From positions 4,256,711 through 4,320,710 of the forward strand of contig JACBWW010000021.1 of the NCBI GenBank assembly GCA_020086605.1: a DNA stretch of 64,000 nt, written 5' to 3'. A model generated the notes under the pieces. The model was given only the letters and a program-made list of their open reading frames with translations, was not told the origin of the DNA and made no database searches. This DNA comes from Lanius collurio (Eukaryota > Chordata > Aves > Passeriformes > Laniidae). The position numbers were made by a program, and so were the translations under genes. Shown here in pieces: positions 36,201 to 44,321 of the stretch. The stretch's first letter is position 1. Each line of letters starts with the position of its first letter.

Positions 36201-39097
36201 TTAAATTGATTTAATTTTGCACAGGAATGATAATACACAGGAAGCATACTCTTTACCCAGTGGAGCTTAGAAAATTCACAAGTATCTTGACCAGGAAGAG
36301 ACACTGCACGGTTGTCTTTTTATTACTGATCTCTTCTTCGTAGAATCTTCCTATTTTGTGAAGTTGGTTTGGCCCTTACAATGAGACAATGTGGTGCACT
36401 TAGAAGTTGCTTTCAGATCTCTAGTTTCATTAAAAATAAGAAGCATTTAATAAAGAATGAGGGATGTACTCATTTTTTAGAGTCAGTTTTATCATAATAT
36501 TTTACTGTAAACTCTTAACTGTAATACTTAGAACTTGGCTGAGAGAAAATGTATTGTACAACTTCATGCATCTTCAGTTTTCCCTTGAAGTGGACTAGCT
36601 ACATTCACCAAAAAATGCTTTGGTTTCATCTATCTATAATTTCCTATATCTGACATAGTTTATTGGGTTTTTTAGCAAAAATAAAATCAACATTTTTGTC
36701 CTAAACAAAAATCAGAAAGTCCGTTGTCATCTTAGAATGAGATGACATCATACCGAGTGCAGTAACTCAGACCCTTTGTTGAGCCTTATGTCAGATTCAC
36801 CATGGCAGCTCTGCAACGTGGCTGCAGCTCACAATGGTTTGTGGGAAGTGTGATGTGTGTCTTGGTTCCACTCTAAGTGCTTAAGATCTCTGCAAACCTG
36901 AAGTTCTTATGGCTGGATGTGGAATAATTACAGTATTCTGTACAGGCATGTAACAGGAGTAACTGTATAAAAATCCATGTTCTGTTACTGCTGCACATGG
37001 CTGCCCTTTCAAATCTGGGTAAAGGTTGTACTTAAAGATGAAAAGCAGTTAAAAAATAGAATATTGAAAATACTTTGGATAATTTTTTGCAATATATGAT
37101 TTTATGATCATGATAAGTTGTTTATGCAATGTTAAGAAATAATTATGCCCAAAAAGTCAGAAAGAAAACCTTCTTACTAGTTTTGGGCTATTAAGGTTTT
37201 AATCGTAAATGACTGGGGTTTAATTAAGTTTTTGAGCATTACATCAAACTAGACAGTGAGCCAAATCTCAGAGACCTCACTCAGGCAAAGCCTTGGTCAG
37301 TGGGGATTTGCTTCAGTATGGGCAGAAATGTGTAATAATTTGCTTTAAAAATGCCATAACAAGCAAGTACAAAGGTCTCTGGCTTCATCACAGACCCTGA
37401 AGGAGCACAGAAATATTTCCTTTAGAAATTCAAAGAAACTTTCGATGCTTAGTAAAATCATTGTGCTGCAAGAAGTGAAAAATAATTGAGTGCTAGGAAA
37501 AAAAAAAAGGGCAATTAAAATTATTCCTGCTTGTATATAAATGGCAGAAGGAACAGTGGAGGGCAGGGCAGTCAAGTAGTAAAGTTCAGTGAAGTAAGTT
37601 CTTCAAGCAGGAAATGTGGACACTGTGGAAGGAGTAGATTTGGGAGATATGTCTAAATGAGCAGACAACAACCAGACTAATTGAAGTAGCAAGATGCTTA
37701 GTATTAAATTCAGAAAGGGGCCTATCCTAGCTTTCAGTTGTGCAGCACCCACTACATTTATTTATCCAGTTGTTGCTCCTGCAGTCAAAAATGTTTGGGA
37801 ATCTTTAACGAAGTTTTACCTTTACATTAAGAGCTTCATAAGTAGAAAATAAAAACCAGTAGGGTGAAGTTGATAAAAGGCTGCAGTGATAGCTGGGTCT
37901 GGCTTCAAGGTTCCCTTTTTTTCTTTCTGTAATCACACATCTCCTATGGTCTTAATAAACTTCAGCTTAATTGTTTCAGTGTTCCAAATCCTGCGAAGGA
38001 GGATTTCGGGTTCGGGAGGTGCGATGTCTGTCAGATGACATGGCAGCCAGTACTCAGTGTGATCCACAGCTCAAACCTGAGGAGAAGGAACCCTGTAATA
38101 CACAGGATTGTGTCCCTGAAATAGGTGAGGCAGAGGAAACTTGTTTTAACTATGGAACTCCATCTAGTGGAGAAGTTATTTTAGTCTTGCAGAGGCTTTA
38201 ATAGTATATTTTTTTAATTGAGTTCAGAGTTTTGTTTTTACACAAAATGCATCTTTTTTCTGTGCTTTAAAAGTAGGTTTCCAATAAAAATGTTTTCCTT
38301 GTAATGAGTAAGAAACTGGCTTACTCTTGAAGTTGCTGAGAGTGTGAGAGATCTGCTTCTGTGAAAATGGTACATACAGGGTGTTTTTCTGCAGCCTCCT
38401 TGCATTCTCCGAGGTTTCTCTTGGAAAAGTATTTAAAACAAAAAGAAAAGAATCATTATACGCTGTATTTGGTAACAGGTCCTATAAAAACCAAGAACAT
38501 TAAATTAAGATACTAAGTGCAATGAAGCAATTTTCTTTTGTATATAGTAAATACACAGATACACTTAATTTGCATTGGAATTAGTCATTCATCTCATATA
38601 GATTTGATTTTTATAGTAATGAGAATGGCTAGGAAGAGAAAGATGCAAGGATTTAGAAACAGTTTCAACTCTGAATGTTCTCCAACAATTTTCAGTTGAG
38701 AATTACTCAACATACTTTAAAATAACAACATAGAAAACCTGGGGAAATGGGGATAGGTACATTTCTTCCATGCTTTATGCATCTTTATATGAAATCTTAA
38801 ATAGTCTATCTTATTTGCATAGATAACCTGTTTTGACCTGACGATGAATGTTTAATACAGGTCCAAGTGATTTTGCATAGTAAAAGGAAGGGGATTGTTT
38901 ATTTGTTGCTCTAGTGCATTTTTTAGTCTCTTCTCTCTTCCTTTCTCTCCGCAGATGAGAACTGCAAGGATAAATACTACAACTGCAATGTGGTGGTTCA
39001 GGCCCGGCTCTGTGTGTACACCTATTACAAAACAGCCTGTTGTGCATCCTGTACCCGTGTGGCAAACAGACAGTCGGGGTTCCTGGGGCGTAGATAA
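15062..39097 (+). CDS. THSD4: THSD4 (ADAMTSL6), 3' half: ten exons, 555 residues to the stop
   Basis: Gene-level entry. The exons are 15062-15237, 19005-19101, 19962-20204, 22430-22559, 24225-24429, 24708-24881, 33686-33859, 35928-36107, 37980-38124 and 38955-39097. All introns are GT-AG and all phases agree. The first codon (Ala) takes one base from an exon outside the window, so this is the C-terminal 555 residues. Domains by visible residue: spacer end 1 to about 91, linker about 92-155, TSR1 about 157-214, TSR2 217-273, TSR3 275-332, TSR4 336-392, TSR5 395-452, TSR6 454-506, PLAC 509-548. Established for the family: a secreted matrix glycoprotein that binds fibrillin-1 and promotes microfibril assembly. 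ADAMTSL4 and papilin share parts of this layout, but the spacer and PLAC sequences read as THSD4. The N-terminal half is absent, so the signal peptide and first TSR cannot be seen. Confidence 0.93.
16151..16210 (-). mobile_element. CR1 LINE 3'-end fragment
   Basis: The + strand reads aaggttggaaaagacctcta and then tagtccaaca. This is the reverse complement of the well-known 3' terminal region of avian CR1 non-LTR retrotransposons, so the element lies on the minus strand. Only about 60 bp is recognisable. CR1 copies are usually 5'-truncated, and this one carries an extra TA after 'acctcta' and other mismatches. No element coding sequence is nearby. It supports a bird (or at least archosaur/turtle) origin of the window. 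Confidence 0.8.
17697..17740. repeat. GTTTG/GGTTT low-complexity tract
   Basis: A 44-base tract of GGTTT and GTTTT units (tttggtttggtttggttttg) in intron a-b, + strand in G/T. It is a simple repeat with no sign of function. Confidence 0.8.
18240..18720. other. GC-rich intronic block
   Basis: A stretch of roughly 480 bp, clearly more GC-rich than its flanks, rich in GCTGC/GCAGC and GGGAGC words, inside THSD4 intron a-b. It holds a perfect 8-bp hairpin at 18336-18355 and several CpGs. Overlapping open frames on both strands reflect low stop-codon density. It could be a decayed repeat or a local high-GC segment; I do not recognise a known family. Confidence 0.5.
18791..18848. repeat. Two-copy tandem duplication, unit about 28-30 bp
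   Basis: Copy 1 is 18791-18820 and copy 2 is 18821-18848. Both begin ttgcaaaca and end cttgtattttcttct (with -gcttg versus -acttg before it). The only differences are in the 4-6 bases between these blocks. The high identity suggests a recent local slippage or duplication event in the intron. Confidence 0.85.
19005..19101 (+). CDS. THSD4: THSD4 exon b: end of spacer
   Basis: Exon of 97 nt, phase 0 to phase 1 (visible residues 60-91 plus one base of 92). The acceptor is ttttctttttag and the donor is gtaaaa. It begins with an ATG that is an internal methionine, not a start: the peptide MIHQQPNPGIHYEYIIPG continues the previous exon without a break. It ends in a basic HRRPG junction leading into the linker. 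The tandem aromatic and isoleucine residues fit a final beta strand of the spacer. The donor is weaker than the others in the gene because it has A rather than G at the fifth intron position. Confidence 0.9.
19102..19961 (+). other. THSD4 intron b-c (860 bp)
   Basis: Short AT-rich intron between the spacer and linker exons. I see no repeat or other feature in it. Confidence 0.9.
19962..20204 (+). CDS. THSD4: THSD4 exon c: variable linker and start of TSR1
   Basis: Exon of 243 nt, phase 1 to phase 1, so skipping it would keep the frame. The acceptor is caatcatcag at 19961 and the donor is gtaagt at 20205. Residues 92 to about 155 are a low-complexity hydrophilic linker, acidic at first (SPEDEDLHRETD) and then rich in Pro and Gln. 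The last part, from HNWKQVGKTEC, opens the first C-terminal TSR and contains CTTTCG, which fits the C-x-x-(S/T)-C-G consensus for O-fucosylation. Linkers of this kind evolve quickly, so this exon should be the least conserved of the gene. The upstream intron is 860 bp. Confidence 0.9.
20205..22429 (+). other. THSD4 intron c-d (2225 bp)
   Basis: AT-rich intron splitting TSR1 between its second and third cysteines. It contains T-rich and A-rich runs and no feature I can name. Confidence 0.9.
22430..22559 (+). CDS. THSD4: THSD4 exon d: remainder of TSR1
   Basis: Exon of 130 nt, phase 1 to phase 2. The acceptor is gtttaatttcag and the donor is gtaaga at 22560. It supplies the last four cysteines of TSR1 (FHC, GYC, EAC, FPC), giving six with the two from the previous exon. 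The sequence GSQYPIFHCVNR replaces the basic R-x-R core strand seen in the other repeats, so TSR1 has a less regular three-strand core. The final codon is split, with TT here and C in the next exon, giving Phe. Confidence 0.92.
22560..24224 (+). other. THSD4 intron d-e (1665 bp)
   Basis: AT-rich intron. An A-rich tract at 23166-23202 (aaaaaataaataaaaattta and on) is the only low-complexity element noticed. It ends in the strong polypyrimidine tract of exon e. Confidence 0.9.
24225..24429 (+). CDS. THSD4: THSD4 exon e: TSR2 and first strand of TSR3
   Basis: Exon of 205 nt, phase 2 to phase 0. The acceptor is preceded by a long pyrimidine run (tacccttttttttttcccct), and the donor is gtgagt. 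It encodes a complete TSR starting FWDIGEWSECSKTCG. W222 lies in W-S-E-C, a C-mannosylation type context, and CSKTCG fits the O-fucosylation consensus. There are six cysteines. ANRTL holds N-R-T, the only N-glycosylation sequon I found in the visible protein. The exon ends with the Trp strand of TSR3 (EWQIRTEWTS). Its third codon positions are mostly G or C, unlike the neighbouring exons c and h. The following intron is only 278 bp, the shortest here. Confidence 0.95.
24708..24881 (+). CDS. THSD4: THSD4 exon f: body of TSR3 and first strand of TSR4
   Basis: Exon of exactly 174 nt (58 codons), phase 0 to phase 0. The acceptor is ttgttacag and the donor is gtaagg. It starts at the first cysteine of TSR3 (CSVPCGVGQRTRDVKC) and carries all six cysteines of that repeat. 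It then adds the Trp strand of TSR4 (WFLTEWSDR). Proline replaces Ser/Thr in C-S-V-P-C-G, so the O-fucosylation consensus is lost. The R-T-R-D-V strand supplies the arginines that stack between tryptophans in TSR folds. The exon is symmetric and could be skipped in frame. The intron after it, 8.8 kb, is the longest one fully inside the window. Confidence 0.95.
26058..26079. repeat. Poly-T tract, 22 bases
   Basis: Uninterrupted run of 22 T on the + strand. It could be the A-tail of a minus-strand retroposon, but no recognisable element or AATAAA complement sits at the right place beside it, so I leave it as a homopolymer. Its length may be uncertain in the assembly. Confidence 0.9.
28196..28222. 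repeat. 9-bp tandem repeat, three copies
   Basis: Units tcttgagag, acttgagag, tcttgagag in direct succession, with one base varying. A minor local slippage product in intron f-g. Confidence 0.9.
29500..29900. other. GC-rich block with repeated cagggcc words, intronic
   Basis: A roughly 400-bp island of high GC in an AT-rich intron. I count 12 CpGs between 29500 and 29755, below what base composition alone would give, so it is not a strong unmethylated CpG island. The word cagggcc recurs near 29580, 29703, 29811 and 29844 and 'aggctggg' twice, which suggests an old degenerate minisatellite. Open frames of 204 codons (+, 29420-30034) and 72 codons (-) cross it. Their Gly/Ala/Pro/Arg-rich composition follows base content and they show no domain. 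An alternative internal promoter of THSD4 is possible but unsupported. Confidence 0.5.
33686..33859 (+). CDS. THSD4: THSD4 exon g: body of TSR4 and first strand of TSR5
   Basis: Exon of 174 nt (58 codons), phase 0-0, the same length and phase as exon f. The acceptor is tctctcgcag and the donor is gtaagg. It starts CSAECGDGSRTRAVVC, contains six cysteines, and ends with VEWFAGGWTQ, the Trp strand of TSR5. The Trp-Cys spacing across the f/g junction is W-S-D-R-C, one residue longer than the W-x-x-C of the other repeats. Glu in C-S-A-E-C-G removes the O-fucose acceptor. The 5' part is strongly CpG-rich (gggacgggagccgcacgcgc), in contrast to exon h. Confidence 0.95.
33860..35927 (+). other. THSD4 intron g-h (2068 bp)
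   Basis: AT-rich intron. A degenerate CR1-like stretch lies at about 35296-35338; otherwise I see no nameable feature. Confidence 0.9.
35296..35338 (-). mobile_element. Possible decayed CR1 3' fragment
   Basis: The + strand shows tttaggctggaaaaagcctt and then aaaatcatagtcc. This resembles the reverse complement of the CR1 3' end seen at 16151 but with many changes. It is short and divergent, so the call rests on the order of the matching words only. Confidence 0.45.
35928..36107 (+). CDS. THSD4: THSD4 exon h: body of TSR5 and first strand of TSR6
   Basis: Exon of 180 nt (60 codons), phase 0-0. The acceptor is tctgctacag and the donor is gtaagt. It starts CSTECGSGTQQREVIC, holds the six cysteines of TSR5 and ends with the Trp strand of TSR6 (KWFHTEWST). 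QQREV takes the place of R-T-R in the core strand, leaving one arginine. Codon use is AT-ending almost throughout (tct act gaa tgt ggt), the reverse of exon g, although both encode the same kind of module. Upstream bases stay open in this frame through 35826, but the acceptor and module boundary fix the start at 35928. Confidence 0.95.
36108..37979 (+). other. THSD4 intron h-i (1872 bp)
   Basis: AT-rich intron between TSR5 and TSR6 bodies. It contains an A run at 37498-37508 and no other feature I can support. Confidence 0.9.
37980..38124 (+). CDS. THSD4: THSD4 exon i: body of TSR6
   Basis: Exon of 145 nt, phase 0 to phase 1. The acceptor is ttaattgtttcag and the donor is gtgagg at 38125. 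It begins CSKSCEGGFRVREVRC: the usual glycine after the second cysteine is Glu, so the O-fucosylation consensus C-x-x-(S/T)-C-G is met except for its last residue. All six cysteines are present, ending at NTQDC. This is the last TSR. The exon ends VPEI before the PLAC exon. If translation ran through the donor it would stop about 75 bp later, so retention of this intron would remove PLAC. Confidence 0.95.
38125..38954 (+). other. THSD4 intron i-j (830 bp)
   Basis: AT-rich intron before the PLAC exon, ending in a strong pyrimidine tract (ctcttcctttctctccgcag). Nothing else noted. Confidence 0.9.
38955..39097 (+). CDS. THSD4: THSD4 exon j: PLAC domain and stop codon
   Basis: Terminal coding exon, entering in phase 1. 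The acceptor is tctctccgcag and the stop is TAA at 39095-39097. It encodes a PLAC (protease and lacunin) domain starting DENCKDKYYNC, with six cysteines in the order C, C, C, CC, C (NC, NC, LC, ACC, SC), followed by a short tail, TRVANRQSGFLGRR. PLAC domains of about 33-40 residues close papilin, lacunin and several ADAMTS and ADAMTSL proteins. The position and the immediate stop show that the C-terminus of the protein is complete here. Confidence 0.95.
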
Positions 39098-40464
39098 CAA
39101 ATACTGCTCTGCTCAGAGCAGCAATGGCACTCTTCACATGGAGCTTGAGCAGTGCTACTGCTTTGACTGCAGCAATTGTAGCTTCTTAGAGATGGGGTTT
39201 ATATTGCTGAGTGCATCAAGATTATGGTTAAATCTCACACCCTTTCAGTTACAGTTATTGTGCTGTTATCTCTTTTAAGATGTTTGTTGTCAAATCATTA
39301 CTTTTTTTAAGCATTCATTTTTAATGATACTATTATTTGCACCTGCTCATCAGATAATTATTTAAGGAACATACCGGCCTTAAGATTGTGAAATTAATGA
39401 AAACTAAAATCAATTGCAGGCAATTACTGGAGATAACTGACCAGTATGGATGCAGCTGCTCCATTATTTTCTGAGTGCTTACTTTTACTTGGTATTTTGG
39501 ACTGCCTTACGTTAGATGACTAAATCAATGAAACATGTGCATGAGAAAAATGACTTCCCAAAGAATGAGACCCTTGAAAACTATTTATCATCAGTTTCTT
39601 AGCCTCTGTTGTATATTTTTAACTACTTCAGTCCATTCATAATAGATCAGTCACTGTTAAGCTGTACTTTTACTCAGTTGTACTATTAGCTAATGTCCTG
39701 TTCTTAGGCAGCAAATATATACACACTTGACTGCCAGAAGGTACCTTTATATTTAATTCATGAACTTGGGAAGATACACTTTTACGATTTTGTATGGATT
39801 TTAAAATGCATTACCTACCAGAGTGAACTAGTATCTAGCCCTTTAAGTCTTTAACAACTGCAGCTGTCAGTGAGACAGGTTAACCAGAAAGGTGAAGAGC
39901 CTTTGCTGGTATAAAAAGTGATTGTTTCCATTGGTGAGGCCTCTTTTCTATAGGGACTTATTTCAGAACTGGGATCTTGCCTAATTCTTGTCTCTGCACT
40001 ATTGTTTAACAACTACCAAACCAAAGTACTTTGTCCAGACCTGGTCTGGATAAGTCACCAGTTTCTGAAACAGCCACCAAAGGATCGAGGCCTGCGTGCC
40101 TTATAGCAGTCTGTTACTCTTGGTATCAGGCAGCAGTATGAGTGTAGTAGCTGAGTATCTGTACTTAGCTATTGACATTCTTCAGGTTTTGATCAGTTAT
40201 TAGAACATACTTGTCTTTTTTTACTTGATATTTCATTGCACAGATCTATTCACATCACTCCTTTTCTGTTACTCAAGAATGGCTGCAGACTTAGAGCTGA
40301 ATTTAAGTGGTGATTTTTCATTTCTGCAATGTACTCAGCCTTGAGACTTGCTAAAAGCAAATAGTATACTATGCAGTGCAGATGAGATTTTGCCTTATCT
40401 GCATGTTCTCTTGCCTTTACTTGAGAGGTCTTTCAAATGTGTAAATAAGGCTGAGGGGGGAAAA

Positions 40465-40470
40465 AATAAA
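40465..40470 (+). terminator. First candidate THSD4 poly(A) signal (AATAAA)
   Basis: First AATAAA that I found downstream of the stop codon, 1.37 kb after it, followed by U-rich sequence (cagctgtttattacagcata). It would give a short 3' UTR. Alternatives are at 41865-41870 and 42118-42123. Confidence 0.35.
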
Positions 40471-41864
40471 CACCTCTGCTTATTCAGCTGTTTATTACAG
40501 CATATTGCTTGTAAATTAGTGATGCTCATCTATGCATCTGTTCCTAAGGTGCCTGATGTCCAAGTTGTAGAACAGCTGTAATAGTCTATGTTCAGTCACT
40601 CCCAGAGATGTGGTTAAGGTATCCTGCTACTGATGCAGAGCCAGGTTTGAGCCTCATTGTGTATCCTTTTCTTCTTACTACTTTGCTGGAGATGATGTGG
40701 CAAGGGAGTGGAGTGCTGGAAGGCAAAGGTTGCTGGGTGTGGTACCAGTCACATCAGTTTGTGTGCTGGGAGCCACAGGAAGGTGGAATTCCTGTAGTCT
40801 AAAAGCTGCCTTGCATTGAGATAAACTTTTGAATGTTTTGATTCGGTCACTCTTGGGAAATATATTTTGGACATGATGAACTACTACTGTTTGGCTACCT
40901 GAAATGAAGAAGTGTTTCCTCAAAAATTTGAAGGTATTCTTCCTGACTATAAATTGTCACATGTCAGCCAATAATGTCATTGGCTGTTTCTGTACACCTT
41001 GACTTGGTCTTTTTCACTGTAAATAATAGATATAAAGTTGTTAGAAACAGAAATTCTAATTAGGAAGCTTCTAATTCAAGTTCATTAATCTTTCACAGTT
41101 GTCCTGTTCCCTTGTATTACAAAGGTTTATCCATGAAGATAACTTACTTCTGTTATCATGTTACATTCTTTAGATTCTTGACCAAAGAATGATATGGATA
41201 AAGTGCAGTGTAAGCAGCTCTGGAATCCAGTTGTTCTGAATACAGATTTTCATCTGTGTATCTCATTGCAGCACATCATTGTATAATTTTTGCTGTTGTC
41301 TCTTTCATCCCAAGAAAGTGTTTCCTGTCAGCTTGAGGGAAATACCTGTTCCATAAAAAGGCTTCCTGAAAACCCCAAGGCAGATGAGATGCAGAGAGAA
41401 TCAGATTTGCAGTCAGAGAGCAAATTCTTCTTACACATGGTTTGGCTGTGAGACCATCAGTGACTCAGCACATAGACAGATCCTCCTAACTTATAAAATC
41501 TGTTATTTTGCTCTTGAATATGTTGCCATTAGCTTATTTTGCAAAGATGATCAATTTGTAGGCTCTGTTAAGCTCCACTAAAGTAAACAGTGTGATAGCC
41601 GTTAAAGAGTATATACATACACATAGCAGTATAACTCTGTATTACAGCTAATGTATACAGCTTTGTGAATTGAATATAGTGAGCTATGGTTGTACAAATT
41701 GTACTTTTTAAGTAAAGAGACATTTTTCAGATGTACCAGATTAAAAAATACAGTTCTACCTAATTAAACATCTAATGGTGAGGAAAGTGCCAGAATGCTG
41801 CTGAACTTAATCATTTATCATCTCTTCTCATGTGTCAGCATTATTAAAATAGTTGTTCCTGCAA

Positions 41865-41870
41865 AATAAA
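41865..41870 (+). terminator. Second candidate THSD4 poly(A) signal (AATAAA)
   Basis: AATAAA within gcaaaataaactaatg, 2.77 kb after the stop codon. The downstream sequence is only moderately GU-rich. It is one of three alternatives. Confidence 0.3.
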
Positions 41871-42123
41871 CTAATGAGCCCTTTTCATCAGCACTTTGAT
41901 AGACTAGTATTGTCTGCACAAAGTAAGTGCTGTGCTAAGATTTCACCATCTCACAAAGCATCATTCTGAAATTGGGCCTATAACAAGTGTTTGTTCTAAT
42001 GGAGCAGTTCCCCAGCTTAGGATGATGCCTACAGAGGATCTGACTTTACTTTCTGTAAGTCAAAGGTGGCCTTAATGAATGTAGTAGACTTAGAGAAGCT
42101 ATAAAACCAGTATAAGTAATAAA

Positions 42124-43455
42124 TTATGCTTATTATCAGTTGCAAATATCAATTATGCAATCTTCTGATTTTTAATGTTTTAATTTCTTTTTCTGACATT
42201 TTAACATCAGTCAAAATCATGCAGGATAGTGGAAAAAGTGCTTCCTTGCCTTGAAGGTGCCTTACACCATCCAGGAAGATCAGAGTAAGTTAGATACTTT
42301 ACTGAAAGAGTCCAGCTTTTTATGGGGTAAAATCTGCATAAAAGTTTCATGTCTTACAGAGATGCAGCTGGCCAAAATCATCTTCATCCAGAGCGGGCTC
42401 TGTGTCTCAAAGCACTTTCCTTTTGGAATGGAGGATTCCTGGTGCAGTTGTTTATCAACTTACCAAGGGCCTGTCAGGGTTTGCTACCTCCTGTGCAATG
42501 TCACCTTCAAGCATATGTAGGTAGAATTCTTTGTGTACACCAAATGCATGCCATGTTTGAGAGGCCCAATTCATGGAGTCCTCCCTTCCTCTCACAGAGG
42601 ATGGTGTAGAAGCATGAGGGTTGCTCCTGTCATGAAGGAGTGACCCTGTGAGTGTGTCTGACTTGGCCAGCAATGAGACAGTGTTTGCTTTGGTGTCTCT
42701 GACCTTCAGCCCCAGGGCTCTGAAGAGGGAAGGGTTGGGAGGCAGTGCAGTGCAGGAGACTTGGGTGTGCTGCAAGCTTGCAGGCCTTGAATCCACCCGC
42801 ACTGGATGGGCCCGGGCTCAGTGCAGGACCACCTCAGAATCCCTGCACAGGGAACTGGGGGCTTCCTCATTACACACATAAACTTCTCCTGTTTTTTCCC
42901 AATACTTCAGCAAGTGGAGAACTTTCTGTATGAAGAAAGCAATGTTTAACATTTATGTTATTGATTTGATCCCAATTTTGTGGCAATATGGTGCAGTTTT
43001 ATATCAGTCATATAGTCTATAATCCTAGAAAGGTCCAGTGGTCACCACTAAGGGAGGAAGGAGGGAGGTGCTCAAACAGCCTATGGCTCGTATAGGGGAG
43101 GTTATGTCTTCCTGAAGAAAATGCTTTGCTTCCTCTCTTTGTAATGTGCACCACTGCAAGAAGTAAAATATATGTTTTAGGGCTTTGCTTTTCCCCATCC
43201 TTATCTTGACCTATCCCTTTTACACCCACACCAAGTCTTCTCCTCTCCTTCTTGTTTTCATCCCTTTATCCTTTGGATGACAATATTAAATTTTGCCAGA
43301 ATTACTGAAAATCCTGAACTGGCTTTGGTTTATAAGAATCTGTGTTAGACATAAGCCCAGCTGTTAAGAGAACTGTGTTTCTGCCAGCCCCTGGATTTTT
43401 GTGTCTGTGCATATCCTTGTTAGCTAGTTTTAAATGCACAGTAGTAAGGGACATA
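42124..43455. other. Flank between THSD4 and the assembly gap
   Basis: No gene recognised. A moderately GC-rich patch at about 42640-42860 carries overlapping open frames on both strands without domains. The rest is AT-rich. Confidence 0.6.
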
Positions 43456-43842
43456 NNNNNNNNNNNNNNNNNNNNNNNNNNNNNNNNNNNNNNNNNNNNN
43501 NNNNNNNNNNNNNNNNNNNNNNNNNNNNNNNNNNNNNNNNNNNNNNNNNNNNNNNNNNNNNNNNNNNNNNNNNNNNNNNNNNNNNNNNNNNNNNNNNNNN
43601 NNNNNNNNNNNNNNNNNNNNNNNNNNNNNNNNNNNNNNNNNNNNNNNNNNNNNNNNNNNNNNNNNNNNNNNNNNNNNNNNNNNNNNNNNNNNNNNNNNNN
43701 NNNNNNNNNNNNNNNNNNNNNNNNNNNNNNNNNNNNNNNNNNNNNNNNNNNNNNNNNNNNNNNNNNNNNNNNNNNNNNNNNNNNNNNNNNNNNNNNNNNN
43801 NNNNNNNNNNNNNNNNNNNNNNNNNNNNNNNNNNNNNNNNNN
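43456..43842. other. Assembly gap (387 N)
   Basis: Run of N directly abutting a very CpG-rich edge on its right side. Gaps of this kind commonly fall in GC-rich promoter sequence that short reads cover badly, so the missing bases are probably the core of a CpG island. Open frames drawn through the N run are meaningless. Confidence 0.99.
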
Positions 43843-44010
43843 AGGGGGCACCGTGAGGGGGCGCGCGGCGCCTTCCCGCCCGCCGGGCTCTGAGGGGACG
43901 GGACCGCCCGCGCCGGGGTGTCCTTGCTGCGTCTCACGGTGTCCCCTCGTTCCGGGGACCGGTGCCTGTGTCCATCTCTGGGGACACGGAGATTTTAAGT
44001 GTTTCATAAA
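43843..44010. promoter_or_regulatory. Right edge of a CpG island, probable promoter of an unidentified transcript
   Basis: I count about 20 CpGs in roughly 170 bases (words such as gcgcgcggcgcc and cccgcgccgggg), against a strongly CpG-poor background. The sequence then drops abruptly to a GT-rich tract and AT-rich DNA. Dense unmethylated-type CpG islands in vertebrates usually mark transcription start regions. The island sits 4.7 kb past the THSD4 stop, so it is not THSD4's own main promoter. It may start a gene or lncRNA on either strand. A GC-rich repeat is the alternative. Confidence 0.6.
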
Positions 44011-44030
44011 CGTGTGGGAGGTTTTTGCTT

Positions 44031-44073
44031 GGGTTTTTTTGGTTGGTTGGTTATTTGGTTTGTTTTGGTTTTT
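44031..44073. repeat. GGTT/TTTTG low-complexity tract
   Basis: Simple G/T tract (ggttggttggttatttggtt and on) between the CpG island and the exon-like segment. No function inferred. Confidence 0.8.
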
Positions 44074-44096
44074 GAAGTATAACTTGAGTTATTAAA

Positions 44097-44321
44097 CTAT
44101 AAAATTATACAATAGTAAATGCGTTGCTCTTCCCCCAGATGTTCTTTGTGTTCAAAATAAACAGTGTAAAATTCGGAGCCCTGTAGCAGCTGCAGTACTT
44201 CCGTGTGGTGATTTGTCTGAGCCCTCAAGCCTGAGGAGCCGGAGGAGGATTCCACATCGCCAGATGATGCTGGTTTCAGAGTCCTGCTTTCCGTGATGCC
44301 TGCAAAGAGTGGACCTCTAAG
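44097..44321. other. Exon-like CpG-bearing segment, strand undecided
   Basis: Two readings compete. On + there is an acceptor (ctcttcccccag, AG at 44137-44138) and a donor (aag|gtaaat at 44322), giving a 183-nt segment whose three frames are all closed, so it would be a 5' UTR or lncRNA exon. On - there is an acceptor (ctctttgcag, AG at 44301-44300) followed by an open frame to a TAG at 44099-44097, 67 codons with coding-like codon use (GAA, CTG, GGC, TCC), beginning ITESRTLKPASSG and including GSEFYTVYFEHKEHLGEEQ. I do not recognise this peptide. Five CpGs within about 140 bp set it apart from the AT-rich surroundings. It may belong to the transcript that starts in the adjacent CpG island. 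Confidence 0.35.

Larger units (their letters stand above)
39098..42123 (+). other. THSD4 3' UTR and flank (extent uncertain)
   Basis: No coding sequence follows the TAA. The region is AT-rich with scattered ATTTA pentamers (for example near 39359, 39587 and 39749), which is common for 3' UTRs. Canonical AATAAA hexamers that could end the transcript occur at 40465, 41865 and 42118. The true end cannot be chosen from sequence alone. THSD4 3' UTRs in mammals run to several kilobases, so any of the three is possible. Confidence 0.6.

Noticed and set aside
43302..44007. Long open frames on both strands across 43302-44007
   Set aside because: They exist only because the run of N (43456-43842) contains no stop codons. 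Real sequence on either side shares no coding continuity.
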